Shown one piece after another: positions 1 to 11,757 of a stretch of 64,000 nucleotides of DNA; within the stretch, counting starts at the first letter, position 1, and every line of letters begins with the position of its first letter. Both the position numbers and the translations under genes were made by a program. The notes under the pieces were generated by a model, which had not been told where the DNA came from, did not search any database, and worked only from the letters and a program-made list of their open reading frames with translations. The stretch comes from Branchiostoma lanceolatum (taxonomy: Eukaryota > Chordata > Leptocardii > Amphioxiformes > Branchiostomatidae). The stretch is taken from NCBI RefSeq assembly GCF_035083965.1, contig NC_089732.1, positions 8,247,383-8,311,382 of the forward strand. The letters run 5' to 3'.

Positions 1-534
1 TCTAGAAAAACCCCTGAGGCTATTTATCTTTGATCATTGTATTTTTCCTCAAACTTTATTAGACCATGTTTTTTTTAAATCTCTTTGATATTTACTAATT
101 CACATAGGTTTCAGACATCTATTCTATGGTCAGGCCCAGCTCAGCTTGTAAAGGATTTCATTCCTCATTTTGGATGGTGACGTAAAGCTGGCGACCCTGA
201 ATGTGTATGAGGGCGCTTCAGGCCTAAGCTACAAGTGCCAAACCTCTGGACATAAAAAAATCCAACGCACTTACTGGTATCGAGAGTAGGGGTGGCCCAG
301 TGTGCTTGGCAAAAAACATACGAACCAAAGCAAAGCTGCATTGCTTGCCTTACGTTTTTTTCATCTGTCCTTTGACTTTATTTGTTTCATGTTACCATGA
401 TATTGTTGGTTGCTATATATACACAGCACTAGGACACTTGATTCAGTCCACATTTAGAAAACAGAGCAAACAAACAAGCCATTTCGCACTGTGGTGATCC
501 AGCGATTGGTACCCATTTATTTCTGTATCTTTGG
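1..534. other. Intergenic sequence, no gene recognised
   Basis: AT-rich sequence with only short open frames. I see no exon with conserved residues, no tRNA-like fold and no long repeat before the TIR element that starts at 535. Confidence 0.5.
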
Positions 535-1272
535 TTATAGAGTCCATTCCGAGTCACCGCGAGGGTTTTATAATAATATTTGTTATCATTTTGAAAAATT
601 TCTAATAAAAGAATATCTGACTGACAATAGTTCTAAATTTTCTAAAAGATCAAATACAAAAATATGAATTTATTTGAATTTAATTAGATAATTTAGAAAT
701 ATTTTGAAAGTAACTGCACAAAAACCTCTTTATTTGTAATAATTTCTAAACATCTGTGTGATTATTTAACTTTTAGAAATATTAACAGAAAATGGTAGAA
801 AATGGTAGAAAATGGTAGAATGGTGATTGCCCCCATAAATGTAGGTGCTAATCCGCCCCTTCTGTCTGCCTTTGTACATCTTCAGACTTCACTGCAGGAC
901 ACTGCTCGGTCCTTTGTGGAAAGCATTCTTCCCTAAACTTCGTAATGATGTGTGAATTACTTTCTTCCCAGCCCTCTGACCTATTTATAGAGATGTTACA
1001 AATAATGGTAGAAAATGGTAAGAAATTGTAAATAATTGTAAATAATGGTAGAATGATGTTACCATTATTTAGAAACCATTGTAAATATCATATTCTACAT
1101 CATGAATATTTCTTAAGTTATAGAAAACTTGAGAAATATTTATAAAGTTGAAATCACATTCAAAATATTTCAAAAGTATCAAATCTCTTACATAAAAAAT
1201 AACAATAACTTGAAAATAGTTCTAAATTATGACAAAAACAACCCTCGCGGTGTCTTGGAATGGACTCTATAA
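535..1272. mobile_element. Non-autonomous TIR element (MITE-like), 738 bp
   Basis: The two ends are inverted copies of about 33 bp: TTATAGAGTCCATTCC at 535 and its reverse complement ending at 1272, with two mismatches over the arm. The interior is AT-rich, has no credible ORF, and carries clusters of a short AATGGTAGAA-type repeat (about 790-825 and 1003-1055). TA dinucleotides at the ends would fit a TA target site, but the exact termini are ambiguous. The superfamily is not assigned. Confidence 0.7.
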
Positions 1273-2432
1273 CTTGTATCATGTAACTTCGAAATTAGTC
1301 AAGTTGATAATCAAGAAAACATTACTTCACTTGGACTCAAAAAAGTTTCATTAGAAGAACACTAGATGTGAGCTGTAAAGGGCCCAAGTGTCACAAGTCA
1401 TTAAGGATATGTTAGCAGCCAAAAAATGACTTGATTTCACCCCCAGAAATAAAATATTCGCCAAATCACAGTGCTGGAATTGTTGTAGGAATTATCACAA
1501 ACATTGTTAGACTCAGGGTATTGTATCAAGGTGTAGCAGTAGTTGTTCAGAAGCCAACTTGGCGACTATTTTCTTCTTGGCCGAGCGTGCGATGTCGTTT
1601 CTTTCAGATTGATTTTTGCATTTAGACATTGGGCGTTGAATTTGGTGTTTCATTTGAAAATTTACGAGCGTATATGTGTGCCAGCACTTGTTCCCTTTGC
1701 CCAACATTACGCCCAAACTGGCCAAAGCTCACATTTACAAGGAATTGTGCGTTCCTAAGTAAACTTTACAAGCAACAAGGAAGGAATCAGTTTGTTACAA
1801 AAGATTTTTAGGGAGAAAAAAATCTTACTGGTACATTTTTTGGGGAAAAACTAGCGCAATGCGATGCGAGCATTGGGAAGCAGCATGACACTCTGACAAT
1901 GCATGTATACAAGTGAATTCAACATACACAATTGCACAATTCAGAATACTTTTACGTACAAATCTTGAAAACAGCATGCAAATTGCACTTTTGTATTTCG
2001 AGCCCTTCTTTAAGTATAGCTCCATATGTATACAATAATACAGTGTTAAAATAGGCAAATATATAAAAGATTGTTTTGTTATTAGAAAAAATAATGATAC
2101 TCAAAATTAGCCCAACTTGAATCATGTGAAACCTAAGATAGTCATTTTGTTGTTGTGAATAGTTTTATTCCATACTTATGTCTCGTTCTATGTTTACTGT
2201 TGTTGCCATACTTTGTACCTGCCACAATAGTCGTGCAATAAAGTTCTGTCCGTACAATAATTTAAGCAAGGTTTTTATTAGCCTAACTGAATCGTGCTGT
2301 AGTGGCCCGGCCCAGCGCCTGGTCCCCACCCCTCTCTGTGGGGAGGGGCGATAAAAGCCCCGGACAGTGGAGTTTGCGTTATATAGACTAGGTTTTTATA
2401 CAGTTCCCTTTTCTCCACAGACAAGTCGGACC
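1273..2432. other. Spacer and presumed 5' flank/UTR of TTC3-like gene
   Basis: No conserved coding sequence. The stretch around 2110-2262 ends in a sequence resembling a LINE 3' terminus (CAATAAAG followed by a pyrimidine-rich run); this is a weak inference. The last ~100 bp hold a GC-rich block and a TATA-like motif, described separately. Confidence 0.45.
2350..2357 (+). promoter_or_regulatory. TATA-like core promoter of TTC3-like gene (candidate)
   Basis: GATAAAAG lies in a GC-rich context about 76 bp upstream of the ATG at 2433. Initiation 25-30 bp downstream would give a roughly 50-nt 5' UTR. This is position and motif only. A splice acceptor-like CCACAG at 2415-2420 leaves open that the true first exon lies further upstream. 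Confidence 0.3.
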
Positions 2433-5400
2433 ATGTCTGACGAGGACGACGTTCCAGATCTCATCGATTCGGACTCGGATGAGTTGGAGGACATTACCAC
2501 TGCAAGCAGCAATGCCGAAAGTGCGAAAAGATGGTTCCAGATGGCTCTTGCCAAACGGAATACCCATCGTCAGGTATGGTACATGTACTACATTGTCAAA
2601 CAGCATTTGCTTGTGAACAGTGTGTCTGTTTGTTTGTATTGCATATCTAGTAGACCGCCTCATGGCATAACACACCAGGTTTGTACTGAACAGTACAAGC
2701 TGCATAACCGGACAGCTTTGTTTGATCCACTCAAAGCCTTTCCAGAGGGCTTGTCAGGGGACTTGAACCCTACCGTCATGCCATGCCGACGCCATGTGTT
2801 GTTTTATGTTTTAACTAAAATATAGAATATTTTTGTGATACTGTACCCTAATTTCCCACATTTGAAATTATAAAGTATAACCATTTGAACAAATTTCTGC
2901 ATGATTGATGAACACAGGGTACTTAAGATTTGGAAAGACACTGGTCTAGAGATTTGGAAAATTTTATCTACTTTAAGCCTAAGAACTGTTCCTATGTCTA
3001 AATAGAACACATGAATTTTATGCCAATTGAAAGAGCATACCCCCTTCTACATTATGGTGTCTACGTCTAATAACTTTTATAGTTGAGATATTTGAACTCA
3101 AACTCAAAGTAAATTTGATTTTCCAAATCCTCTGTGTCAATTCACATTTAAGATGACCAGTTTTGTTCCATATCCTTCCCACAGGTGATGAAGGTCAACC
3201 TGCTGTCGCCTTTCCTGTTTGGGCAAGTCAACCAGCCGGACAAGTGGACTGCCTGGGCCTTCCAGCACGGTCTCCTGCCCAGTAAGAAAGAGTTCAAGAT
3301 CGAAAGTCTCCCCCGGGAGTACTTCGATGCTGTAGAGTTAGTGGAAGAGGCTCACGACAAACTCCATGCTTCCCTTGATGACAGGATCCTAATTGAAATC
3401 CTTGACTTGATTGACAGGTATGATATTTTTTCTGAATATCTTAGATTCACTGTTTTTCAGCATGTACAGCTTGCAACGTTACAGTGATGTCATTTCAGGT
3501 CAAACACTGAATTGTACTTTGTTACCTTCTGTTATATTGATAGAATAGAGTAACTGTGTAACCTCATGTCTAAGAATACCCAACAGAACTGTTTCATATC
3601 CTAGAATATCTAACAGTACTGTTTTATGTCCAAGAATACTGTAAATGCAGAAATGTTCGCAGTGGTTTTATGTTCATGATTTTTGCAGTGAACTCTTTAC
3701 CGCGAATTTAAAACCACCGCAAAAAGCTGTTCCATTGTGTGACTGTAGTGCGCTACTATTGTTTAAACGCGAACTCAAAATCACAGTGAACCCTCCATTT
3801 TCTCCTTACCGCAATTTTAAGCAGGGCTGACTTCAGCTTTAAATTCTTCCATCCCACTCATTGCTTCGGAGCCCATCTTCGTAATTTTCGTTGTAAAATC
3901 TGTCATTCTAAGCTTACGAAATTACAATTTCATCAATTTCATGTCATGAAGTTCAGATTTGCTGGACGAATGGGCGAAATTTTTTTTCTATCCCAACAAG
4001 CAAATTTCTGTCCCAGGATGGATGGCGGGTCCTGAAAACGGCCCCAATCTTGAGAAACATGTGTAAGAAATTGCAAAGTTACAATGTACAACAGACAAAA
4101 AGCGTCCCGTTAAACTAAGTAAGTTACATTATATCATAGTACACGTATATAGAATACAAAATTGGTCGTCTTTCCCAAGTGCTAAGCAGGTGACCTCCTC
4201 TTCCTGCAAATGTGTGATCTTAAAACTTGTGTGTCATAATTGATCAAAAACTTTTCTGGTTGCATGTCGAAAATGCATGTTTCTTAAATACAGTGTTTCT
4301 GTACGTCACTTGTTTACTCTACAAGTGTATGCAGCCTGTTCCCATTTTGGCTATGCATTCACAAGGACTTCAAAGACATATGGAATGTCTACAATGATGC
4401 GTAAACACAACCACTTGCCAGTAACTATGTAGTGGTAGTAGACAATTACTGGATCAAAGCTGATATCAGGCTTTGAAAAAAATAAGAATAAAGTTTTTGC
4501 ATTTTATTTTGGCGCTTTTGTTTCAACAGATTCAAACTCAACTTTTCTGTTTAAATATATACCTGATTATGTTCCTAAGATCATTGATGCTGGGTAGATA
4601 TTGAAATGGTAGATGGATGTAAAACCAGCTTAGGCCTAGGAAAAAAATGTTGTGTTTCCTGTTACGGTCCCGAAAAAATGAGGGTCGGTAGGTAGGGATT
4701 CCCTTTTGTTTTTTTTTAATTTGTTTTTTTTTCCTGGTGACATCAAATGCTCTGACTGTTGGCCTCACAGTGCTTTGGTCAGCCTCCTTACCATTGCACT
4801 CAATTCTCATGTGGTTAAACATGCACTGTCCGGAGGGGGGTGAACAAAATCTAATAAAAGCACCCCCCGGAATGAAATTACCAATTAGAAAAGTGGCAGG
4901 TAAATTATTAAGAATATACATGTATAATTATCACTAAATACAATAATCTATGTCATTGTCCAGTTGCTTTCTCACTGTCACAACATTTTAACAACTTTCT
5001 TTGTTTATTCTATAATAATTGTTCCAAAGTTGAGAATTTTTTAAAAATCCCAGCTTAGTAAAGGCACTCATTCACCACTTGTGCAATTTTCAATGTTGCC
5101 AACGAAAAAAATCAGCACTAGTACTAGCAACACTTCGCCCCATAGAAATAAACAGCAACTCAAACACTGCCCTCTACCAGTAGTTGCCGGTACTGCAGGC
5201 CCTGCGTCATTACTCTCACGCATTCTCGCGATATTTAGCGTTAGTTGAAAAATCCATCATGGCGGCTGCAAAATATCGTCTTTCGACCGGGTGCCGCGCT
5301 CTCTTTTCGGACAGATTTTTGCGTTTCAGGCAGAATAAAACAAGTTGACTATGGATGCAAATGAATGAAAAAGTATCCGTAACTTTATTAACTTGTTTGG

Positions 5401-8400
5401 TTGGGGGTCGATGTCTGTGCTTTGATTGAAAATTTACGAAAGTGAGAGTGTGTGCGTGTGCACGTGTGTGACGTAGGGACTACTAGAAGAGTAGAGTTTT
5501 GTTGGTCCAAATTTTCTACTTCGTGCAAATAATTACCGCAAATCGAGTTCTCAGGCCCGAAATTTAGGTAGCGTACTGCGTAATCTGGGCTTACAAATAA
5601 CTTGAACCGATCAAAATATCGTTGCGCTGCACAACTGCGCAAGCGGGTATTTCGCACGCTGTTTTTCATCACTCAAGTTCAGAAATTATTTTTCCCAGCG
5701 ACCGATACCCAAAAAAAAGGCTAGGGTCGGGGGTTTTTGCTAGGGTCGGTCGGGTAACCGGAAACACAACATTTTTTTTCCTAGGCCTTATTAGAAAAAA
5801 AGTCTGGCCTCCACCATACATTGATTCTAGTAGGTCCTGATTTGTATTTCTAATGGGGTACTGAAAATGCAGAAATATTTGTGGTGGTTTTATGTCTGCG
5901 AACTTAAAACCACCACGTAATTAGCCGTTCCATCATGTGACTGTAGCGCCACTATTGTTTCAAACGCGAACTCAAAACCACCTCAAACACTCCATTTTCT
6001 CCCACAAAATTAAATCCCCACGAACATTTCTGCATTTACAGTAACTCATGCTAGAACACGTGATATTGCTATGATGTTATGTTTCTAGTGCATAGCCATC
6101 TCCTCATACAATGTATGTCAGATAATTTTTTTAAACGAAATGCATTTTTCCCCCCCTCAGAATCAACGGTTACAACTACGACAAGGTATCCACAGCAGTG
6201 AGCGATGCAGAAAGGTGCTTTCCATTTAAGAAGATCTGTGACAGTATACAGGGTGGAAAGAAGGACTCAAAAATGGTGGCAATCCTCCTCGCTGCACGAC
6301 AGCTCCATGACCACCTCAAGAAATTCACAAAACTGGGTAAAAACCCTGTGTCTGAATACGAGGACGAGTGTCGAGTAGACGAGAAGAAGGCAACAGGGCT
6401 CAAAAAGGCAGGAAATGAATGTTTTTCACAGGGGAAGTTCAAGCAAGCAATATCAAGTTACACCAAGGCTCTATACAGCAGCTCTTTCAATCACATCCTG
6501 TATGGAAACCGTGCTCAGAGTTACCTCAAAACTAACGACTACTGGAGCGCCCTCTGTGATGGGAAGAGGGCGATCGTGCTCAAGTACGATTGGCCTAAAG
6601 GTAACTACCGCTTGGCGGAGGCCTACTTCCACCTGGGTATGATAGAGAAAGCTCTGGCCGTCAATGCAAATGCCATGAAGGTCTGTAAAGCATCCGAAGC
6701 CATGAAGGCTGACATGAAGGACATTGAACAGCAGGCTGTGCGCTTCAAGGAAGAAAAGGAGAAGCGACAGAAGCAGCTTAGGAAAGAAACGGTCAATGGC
6801 AGTGTTCCCGACATCGATGACGTTCCCGGGTTGGTAGAACCTGGGTCCAGTGATGAGGAAACAAGCAGCGATGATTACGACGAAGAAGATGGTATGCCTG
6901 GTCTTGTTTCTGATCATGACTTTTCTGACGATGACAATATCAAAGTAAAAACCACTAAAGCCAAAACAGAAAGCGCTAGATCCAAACCCAAAAAGCAATC
7001 TGAAACACGTGGGCCATCCAAACCCACCAAACCCAACAGAGAGGCAAAAGCGAGAAAGACAGAGCGAGAGAAACAGATCCGAGAGCCACCTGTTGATAGA
7101 GACACTCAGGTTAGACTTGACTTTGAGGGACACATGAGCCAGGGCACGATAGCCCTGCTGGAGGGAAGAGTGCGTAATGCTATCTACTGCTACAGCAATG
7201 CTCTCGAGATGTCGAGTGAACACACCTTGCTGTTGAAGCCTTCTCTGGTGGTCATAGTTGTCTTAAAGTATTCTCTCGGCAAAGCTTATGCAGCTACTGA
7301 ACTTGGAAAGGATTTGCAATCTGCTTGCATTCATTTCAAAGACATTATAGAAGAGCACACCAGTATCACGTTTCCCCTAGCACACCATGGGCTTGGATCT
7401 GTATATATTCAACAAAATAGGTACCCTGATGCAAGAAACATCATAAAAAGAGGTTTAGATGTCATGTCAGTTCCCAACTCTAGGATAAATGTGTACACTT
7501 GGCCTGGGAGCCACAGGATGATCGAGCTGTCAGATGTTGTGCAACTGAGGGAAGGGTTGCTGAAATTACTTAGCATGTGTATGAGCCCACCTCGGCCTGA
7601 TGCCATCTGCCGCTACTCTGACTGCACAGGATTCTTCCAGAGCGATATATTCCTCACCGACCCTGATTTCAAGGGGTTTGTCAGGATGGAGTGCACGGAA
7701 AGGTGCAAGGTTGAGTTCCACCCAACCTGCTACAAGAAAAATAGGACTGCTCTGCACGTCATTGACAAGGACTTTCTCTTGAAAGATTGCTTCACCCCCG
7801 ACTGCACTGGGCAGGTGATAAGTCTGATCATGTATGACCAAGATGGAAACGTCAAAAAGAGGTTGCAAAGTGACAGTGTACCTCCAAGGCCAAAAGAGAA
7901 GAAAGTCATATACAGGATGAAAACTAGCGGATTATACCGTCTGGAAAGGAAAAGGCTTCAAAAGGCAAGAAGAAAGGAGGCCAAAGAAAGGGCAAGGAGA
8001 GAAAAGCTTGGGCCGCCAGCTGAGCTGGAGGAAGTAGAAAGTAGTCTAGATTCAAATGACAACCTAGATCTTGTTCAAGAGGTATTGGATAGGACTTCTC
8101 CAATGCTGGAAGGTGCGATCAACAAGGACGAACCTGGAGTAACACTTAACACACAGCCACAAGAACAGGAACCTGTGAAGGCTGGAAATAACTATGGTTA
8201 CGTCCTGAAGAAGGACAAGTTCGAAGAAGAGGAAGGGGGAGGTCAACAAAAGGACAAAAAGATCAAACAGCGCAAGAAGAAAAGCAAGGAAAAGCCAGCG
8301 GTGGAGCTGGAGTTGAACTTCCGATTCGATAACGAGCCAACTACACGCATGTCAGCTGCCGACGCAGAAAATATGCCAGAACCGCGAAGCTTCGTCCCCT

Positions 8401-11400
8401 ACCAGCACCAGCACCAGCTACACCAGGACCGTCCCTTTGCTCTGCCAGAGCGCCTCCAGGAACAAGCAAGACTGCTTGAGGCTGGATATGGAGGTGATCT
8501 AAATGTTAGGACTGCCAACTTTCCCTTTCTCGTACAACCACAGAGCATAACCCAACCTGACCCTGTCAAAGAAAACCTTTACTCTTATTTTGCTTCTTTG
8601 CTCAGTGAAGGGCCTCTTTCCTTGGACAGCCCTAAACTCATACAAGACTTAGACAACTTTCCTCCCGAAGCAAAAATGCTGGTTGTGAACGCAGGCTCGC
8701 TTAAATCCTTCCTTCTTGGTTCACTCCAATTTGTTGTCTCTGAAAACACGGTGTGCCTTCTGAAAGATGCCGGAAAACTCGGACTAGTCCCCAAAAGAGA
8801 GATCACTCCTCCACTGAACCCATGTGCAGCAACGTTCACTCCTAGATCATCTCCGGAACCGGACACGTTGTCCGACGACTCCCCTCCCCCTCAGCTGATG
8901 ACTCCCTCGGACAACAGCCAGCAGTCCTCACCAGATCTGAGCAGCAGCGCTGCCGACGACGTGCCAAATAGTGGCGATGACACCAGCAACAAACATGAGT
9001 CCGACACAAGCCTCCTTAAAGCCACAGGCCTTGACAACATCCTAGATGATGATGAATCTTGGGACTCAAAGGGATTGGACAATTTTGGTGCCTTGGACAG
9101 CTTTAATGAAGTATCTCCTATACCTTCTCAAACTTCTTCAGGTGAGCCCACCTCTAGTGGATCTCCCCCACAACAACTGTGTGTGCCAGGGAAGCCTGCA
9201 TCACAGTCCCCTTCAGCCCACAGTAACTCAGAAGAGGCAATCCCAGACTCCCTCTCCCAGGCAAGCCAGTCTTCTGGAGGGGACTCCCTCGCTAGCGCGC
9301 TGAATTTGATGGTTGCAAACATGGTGGCAAACAAGGACACAATAGAATCTGTGGACTCTGGTTTTCACAGCGTTCACGACGACAATGTTGCGTTGGGCGG
9401 CAAAGTACAACCATGTAGGGACAATCAGCTTGACAACAGGACTGCTGACGCCATTTGGGCTAGTGGGAACCTCTGGGAGGACAAATCATCAGGAGACACC
9501 AGTAGGCAAGGAACGTCTGCGGGGAAATCAGTAGACTCACTAGAAGCTGAAAAAGAAAACCAGCATAAAGCACCCGGATCCCCACTACAGAGACAGCTAA
9601 AACCTGAGTGTAAAGAAGCTACATGCCAGGCCACTCCTGTCATGCAGAGTGCAGCAGTGAACACTGTACCTGAGAAGAACTACAAAGAGGACTATCTCCG
9701 TGTTGTACAAGAGAAGGATCGTCTGTCCGCATTGCATCAAGAAGCTTTAGACAGGAGCATGCAGGTGAAGAGAAAGATGGAAGCAGAGCTTCAGGCAACA
9801 CAACAAGCCTTCGTTGAGATGCAGACAACATACCAGAAAGTTAAAGAGGATTTCATCGCACTGTCCCAGGAGAGAGATGCCAGCAGCCGCAAATGGCAAC
9901 AGGAGAAGAAAGACCTCTGCCAACAGGTCAGCAAACTTCAAGGAGATATGAAGTCCTTGAAGAAAGGGGAAGAGATGCACAAGAAGGCTGCTCAGGATGT
10001 GAGCAAGGACTTTATTGCACTGTCTAAGGAACGAGACCGTCTCACTGCAGAAAAGGTGAAACTTGAGGACAGTGTGGTGAAGTTGGAGTCCAACTGGCAG
10101 ACAGCCCATCGGCGTGCTCAGGTTAGTTATAGTTTAGAGTTAAAAAGCATTTTTAGTTTGCTTAAAGAGAACATGTCTGCTTTGCTTGCTTTTTCTCTAC
10201 AATGCAACAGATTCGTTAAACAGTATATTGAACATTGCATTTTGCTCTCTGACATAGACTAGCCAACTTGACATTTACTGATAATGTCTTTGTACTGTCC
10301 TTTAGGAAGCAGAGGTTCTCGTCCTGGTGACAAGGCGAGACCACACTTGTCAGATGCTGGAACGCGCCATGAAAGAAGCCGACATGTACGTCCAAAACCT
10401 CGCCAAGCAGAGCGCTGCTCAGCCGAACATGGCAGAATTTAGGCAACTTCTGGCCGGCTGGCAAGACAACGTTAGCGACTGTAAAAAGAAGCTCGGGTTG
10501 TGCAAGCAGAACTTCGAGGAGCATATTCAGAAGGTTCGCAAGGGTCATGCCTTGTCTAGTTTGCCAGGAATTGTTCCCTTAATGCCTCCGCCGCCCCCTC
10601 CCGTCCCACAAGCACTTCTTCAACCGTCTAAAGGTGCTGTTGGGAATGGTCCATCTCCTCAAGGAAGCGAGAAGTACATCTCCCCAGTACCACAAGTATC
10701 ACAGACCGCTCCTGTGAAACAGCCTCCCAAGGCAATGCCCACCCAACCGCCTCCTAACTTAGCCCCAACCCCTCCAACAATTGTGCAGCCACCTGCTCAA
10801 TCCATACAGCCACCAGTTCAACCCATGGCAAGTGCCCAGGAAACCCATGTGTTCGCACCCCAGCCAGTCCTGGCAACTCAGCACCAACCAGTTCCTGCTC
10901 AAGCTGTGAAGAAAGCTCCTGTTGTAGGTGCCAGTAGTCATCAGCCTAAGCCAACACCACCACTTGCAGCAGCTTTGCAGCCCGTCCAAGTGCCTCAAAT
11001 GAACATGGCTGCCCCACAACAGGCAAACGGACAACACGCTCACACTCTAGCAGCAGCGGCGCAAGCACAAAGGTTGGGGAACCACGGAGCTGCCATGGCT
11101 AGTATGAATGCAGCTAGTCTGAATGCAGCTAGTCTGAATGCAGCTAGTCTGAATGCAGCTAGTCTGAATGCAGCTAGTCTGAATGCAGCCAGCAAGAATA
11201 GCTTTGAGAAAATCATGGAAAAGCTGGCGTCCATGTTCCCGAGTTACAACCGAACTCAACTGACGGACGTTATAAAGGAAGTGCGCAAGTCCAACCAAGG
11301 CTCGCTCTCTGGGTTGTCTCTAGAAATGATCATCCAACGCGTCGCCGAGAGAATTCTGCAGAGGCAGATGGAAGAGCAAACAAGGCAGCTGAGGAAACAG

Positions 11401-11757
11401 CAGTTCACTAGGCAGCAGCAAGGGGGCGCTCCTGCACGGCCACCCCACCAGCAGCAGCCACAAGTAGTGGGAGGGGGGCATAGCGCAAGGAGTCATCAGA
11501 CAGCGCCGCCACCGGGCTGGAACCCTCCGATGCCCCAGCGGCGTCACGTGATGAACTGGAACGATGACGAGTCAGACTGCATTATATGCCACGACGTGAT
11601 GACTCCAGACACGGTATGTCGTCTGGAATGCGGACATCTCTACCATGTTGATTGCATCCGCAAGTGGCTGAAACAGCAGAGTACCTGCCCCACATGTAGG
11701 GTACATGCACTCCTGCCAGACGAGTTCCCATCGTTAGGAGGCACCAAGTGGCACTGA
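2433..11757 (+). CDS. TTC3: TTC3-like E3 ubiquitin-protein ligase (TPR and RING-H2)
   Basis: Four exons: 2433-2573, 3185-3417, 6161-10121, 10306-11757. All junctions are GT-AG and keep frame, giving about 1928 aa (human TTC3 is about 2025 aa). In order: an acidic N-terminus; TPRs at about residues 205-300, with a GNRA..YLK core and a KYDWPKGNYR motif close to vertebrate TTC3; acidic and basic linkers; a second TPR-like stretch at about 450-560; a Cys/His-rich segment at about 608-677 typical of TTC3/DZIP3 proteins; a coiled coil at about 1302-1445; a Pro/Gln-rich region; and a C-terminal RING-H2 at 1870-1909 with spacing C-x2-C-x13-C-x1-H-x2-H-x2-C-x10-C-x2-C. Vertebrate TTC3 is an E3 ligase acting on phosphorylated AKT; a similar role here is inference. 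The start is the first in-frame ATG. The body of the gene is unusually intron-poor. Confidence 0.92.
2655..2760 (-). repeat. Truncated SINE copy in TTC3 intron 1
   Basis: The run with ATAACACACCAGGTTTG, CCGGACAG and TTTGATCCACTCA matches, in the same order, the 3' part of the SINE at 16150-16425. The tRNA-like head is missing. It is on the minus strand relative to the gene. Confidence 0.55.
3637..3822. mobile_element. MITE-like element, family with TACTGTAAATGCAG end (copy 1)
   Basis: It begins TACTGTAAATGCAGAAATG and shares internal blocks (GGTTTTATGT, TTAAAACCACC, TGTGACTGTAG, AACGCGAACTCAAAA) in the same order as the copy at 5859-6043. The right terminus is decayed. It is non-coding and lies in TTC3 intron 2. 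Confidence 0.6.
4633..5787. mobile_element. TIR element with TTA target duplication, PIF/Harbinger-like
   Basis: The left end GGCCTAGGAAAAAAATG and the right end, its inverse, form a TIR of about 35 bp that continues as GTTGTGTTTCC. Both ends are flanked by TTA, the target type used by PIF/Harbinger elements. The 1155-bp interior has no recognisable transposase. It holds a TCTCGCGA-type motif (near 5220) and an ATCATGGCGGC motif (near 5256), which resemble vertebrate housekeeping promoter elements. It lies in TTC3 intron 2. The superfamily call is inference from the target site. Confidence 0.65.
5859..6043. mobile_element. MITE-like element, family with TACTGTAAATGCAG end (copy 2)
   Basis: Complete copy: left end TACTGAAAATGCAGAAAT, right end ATTTCTGCATTTACAGTA in inverse orientation, 185 bp, flanked by TA. 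The interior contains paired GGTGGTTTTA / TAAAACCACC segments that could fold back. It lies about 120 bp upstream of the TTC3 exon 3 acceptor. Confidence 0.75.
11110..11184 (+). repeat. In-frame 15-bp tandem repeat inside TTC3 exon 4
   Basis: Five identical units of GCAGCTAGTCTGAAT encode five repeats of AASLN, followed by a degenerate sixth unit (AASKN) and preceded by a partial unit (ASMN). Identity at the DNA level indicates recent expansion; 15-bp steps keep the frame open. It lies in the low-complexity linker upstream of the RING domain. Confidence 0.95.

Noticed and set aside
6471..7223. 250-codon open frame on the minus strand
   Set aside because: It lies fully opposite the conserved TPR and linker region of TTC3; its composition mirrors the sense codons and it has no family motif.
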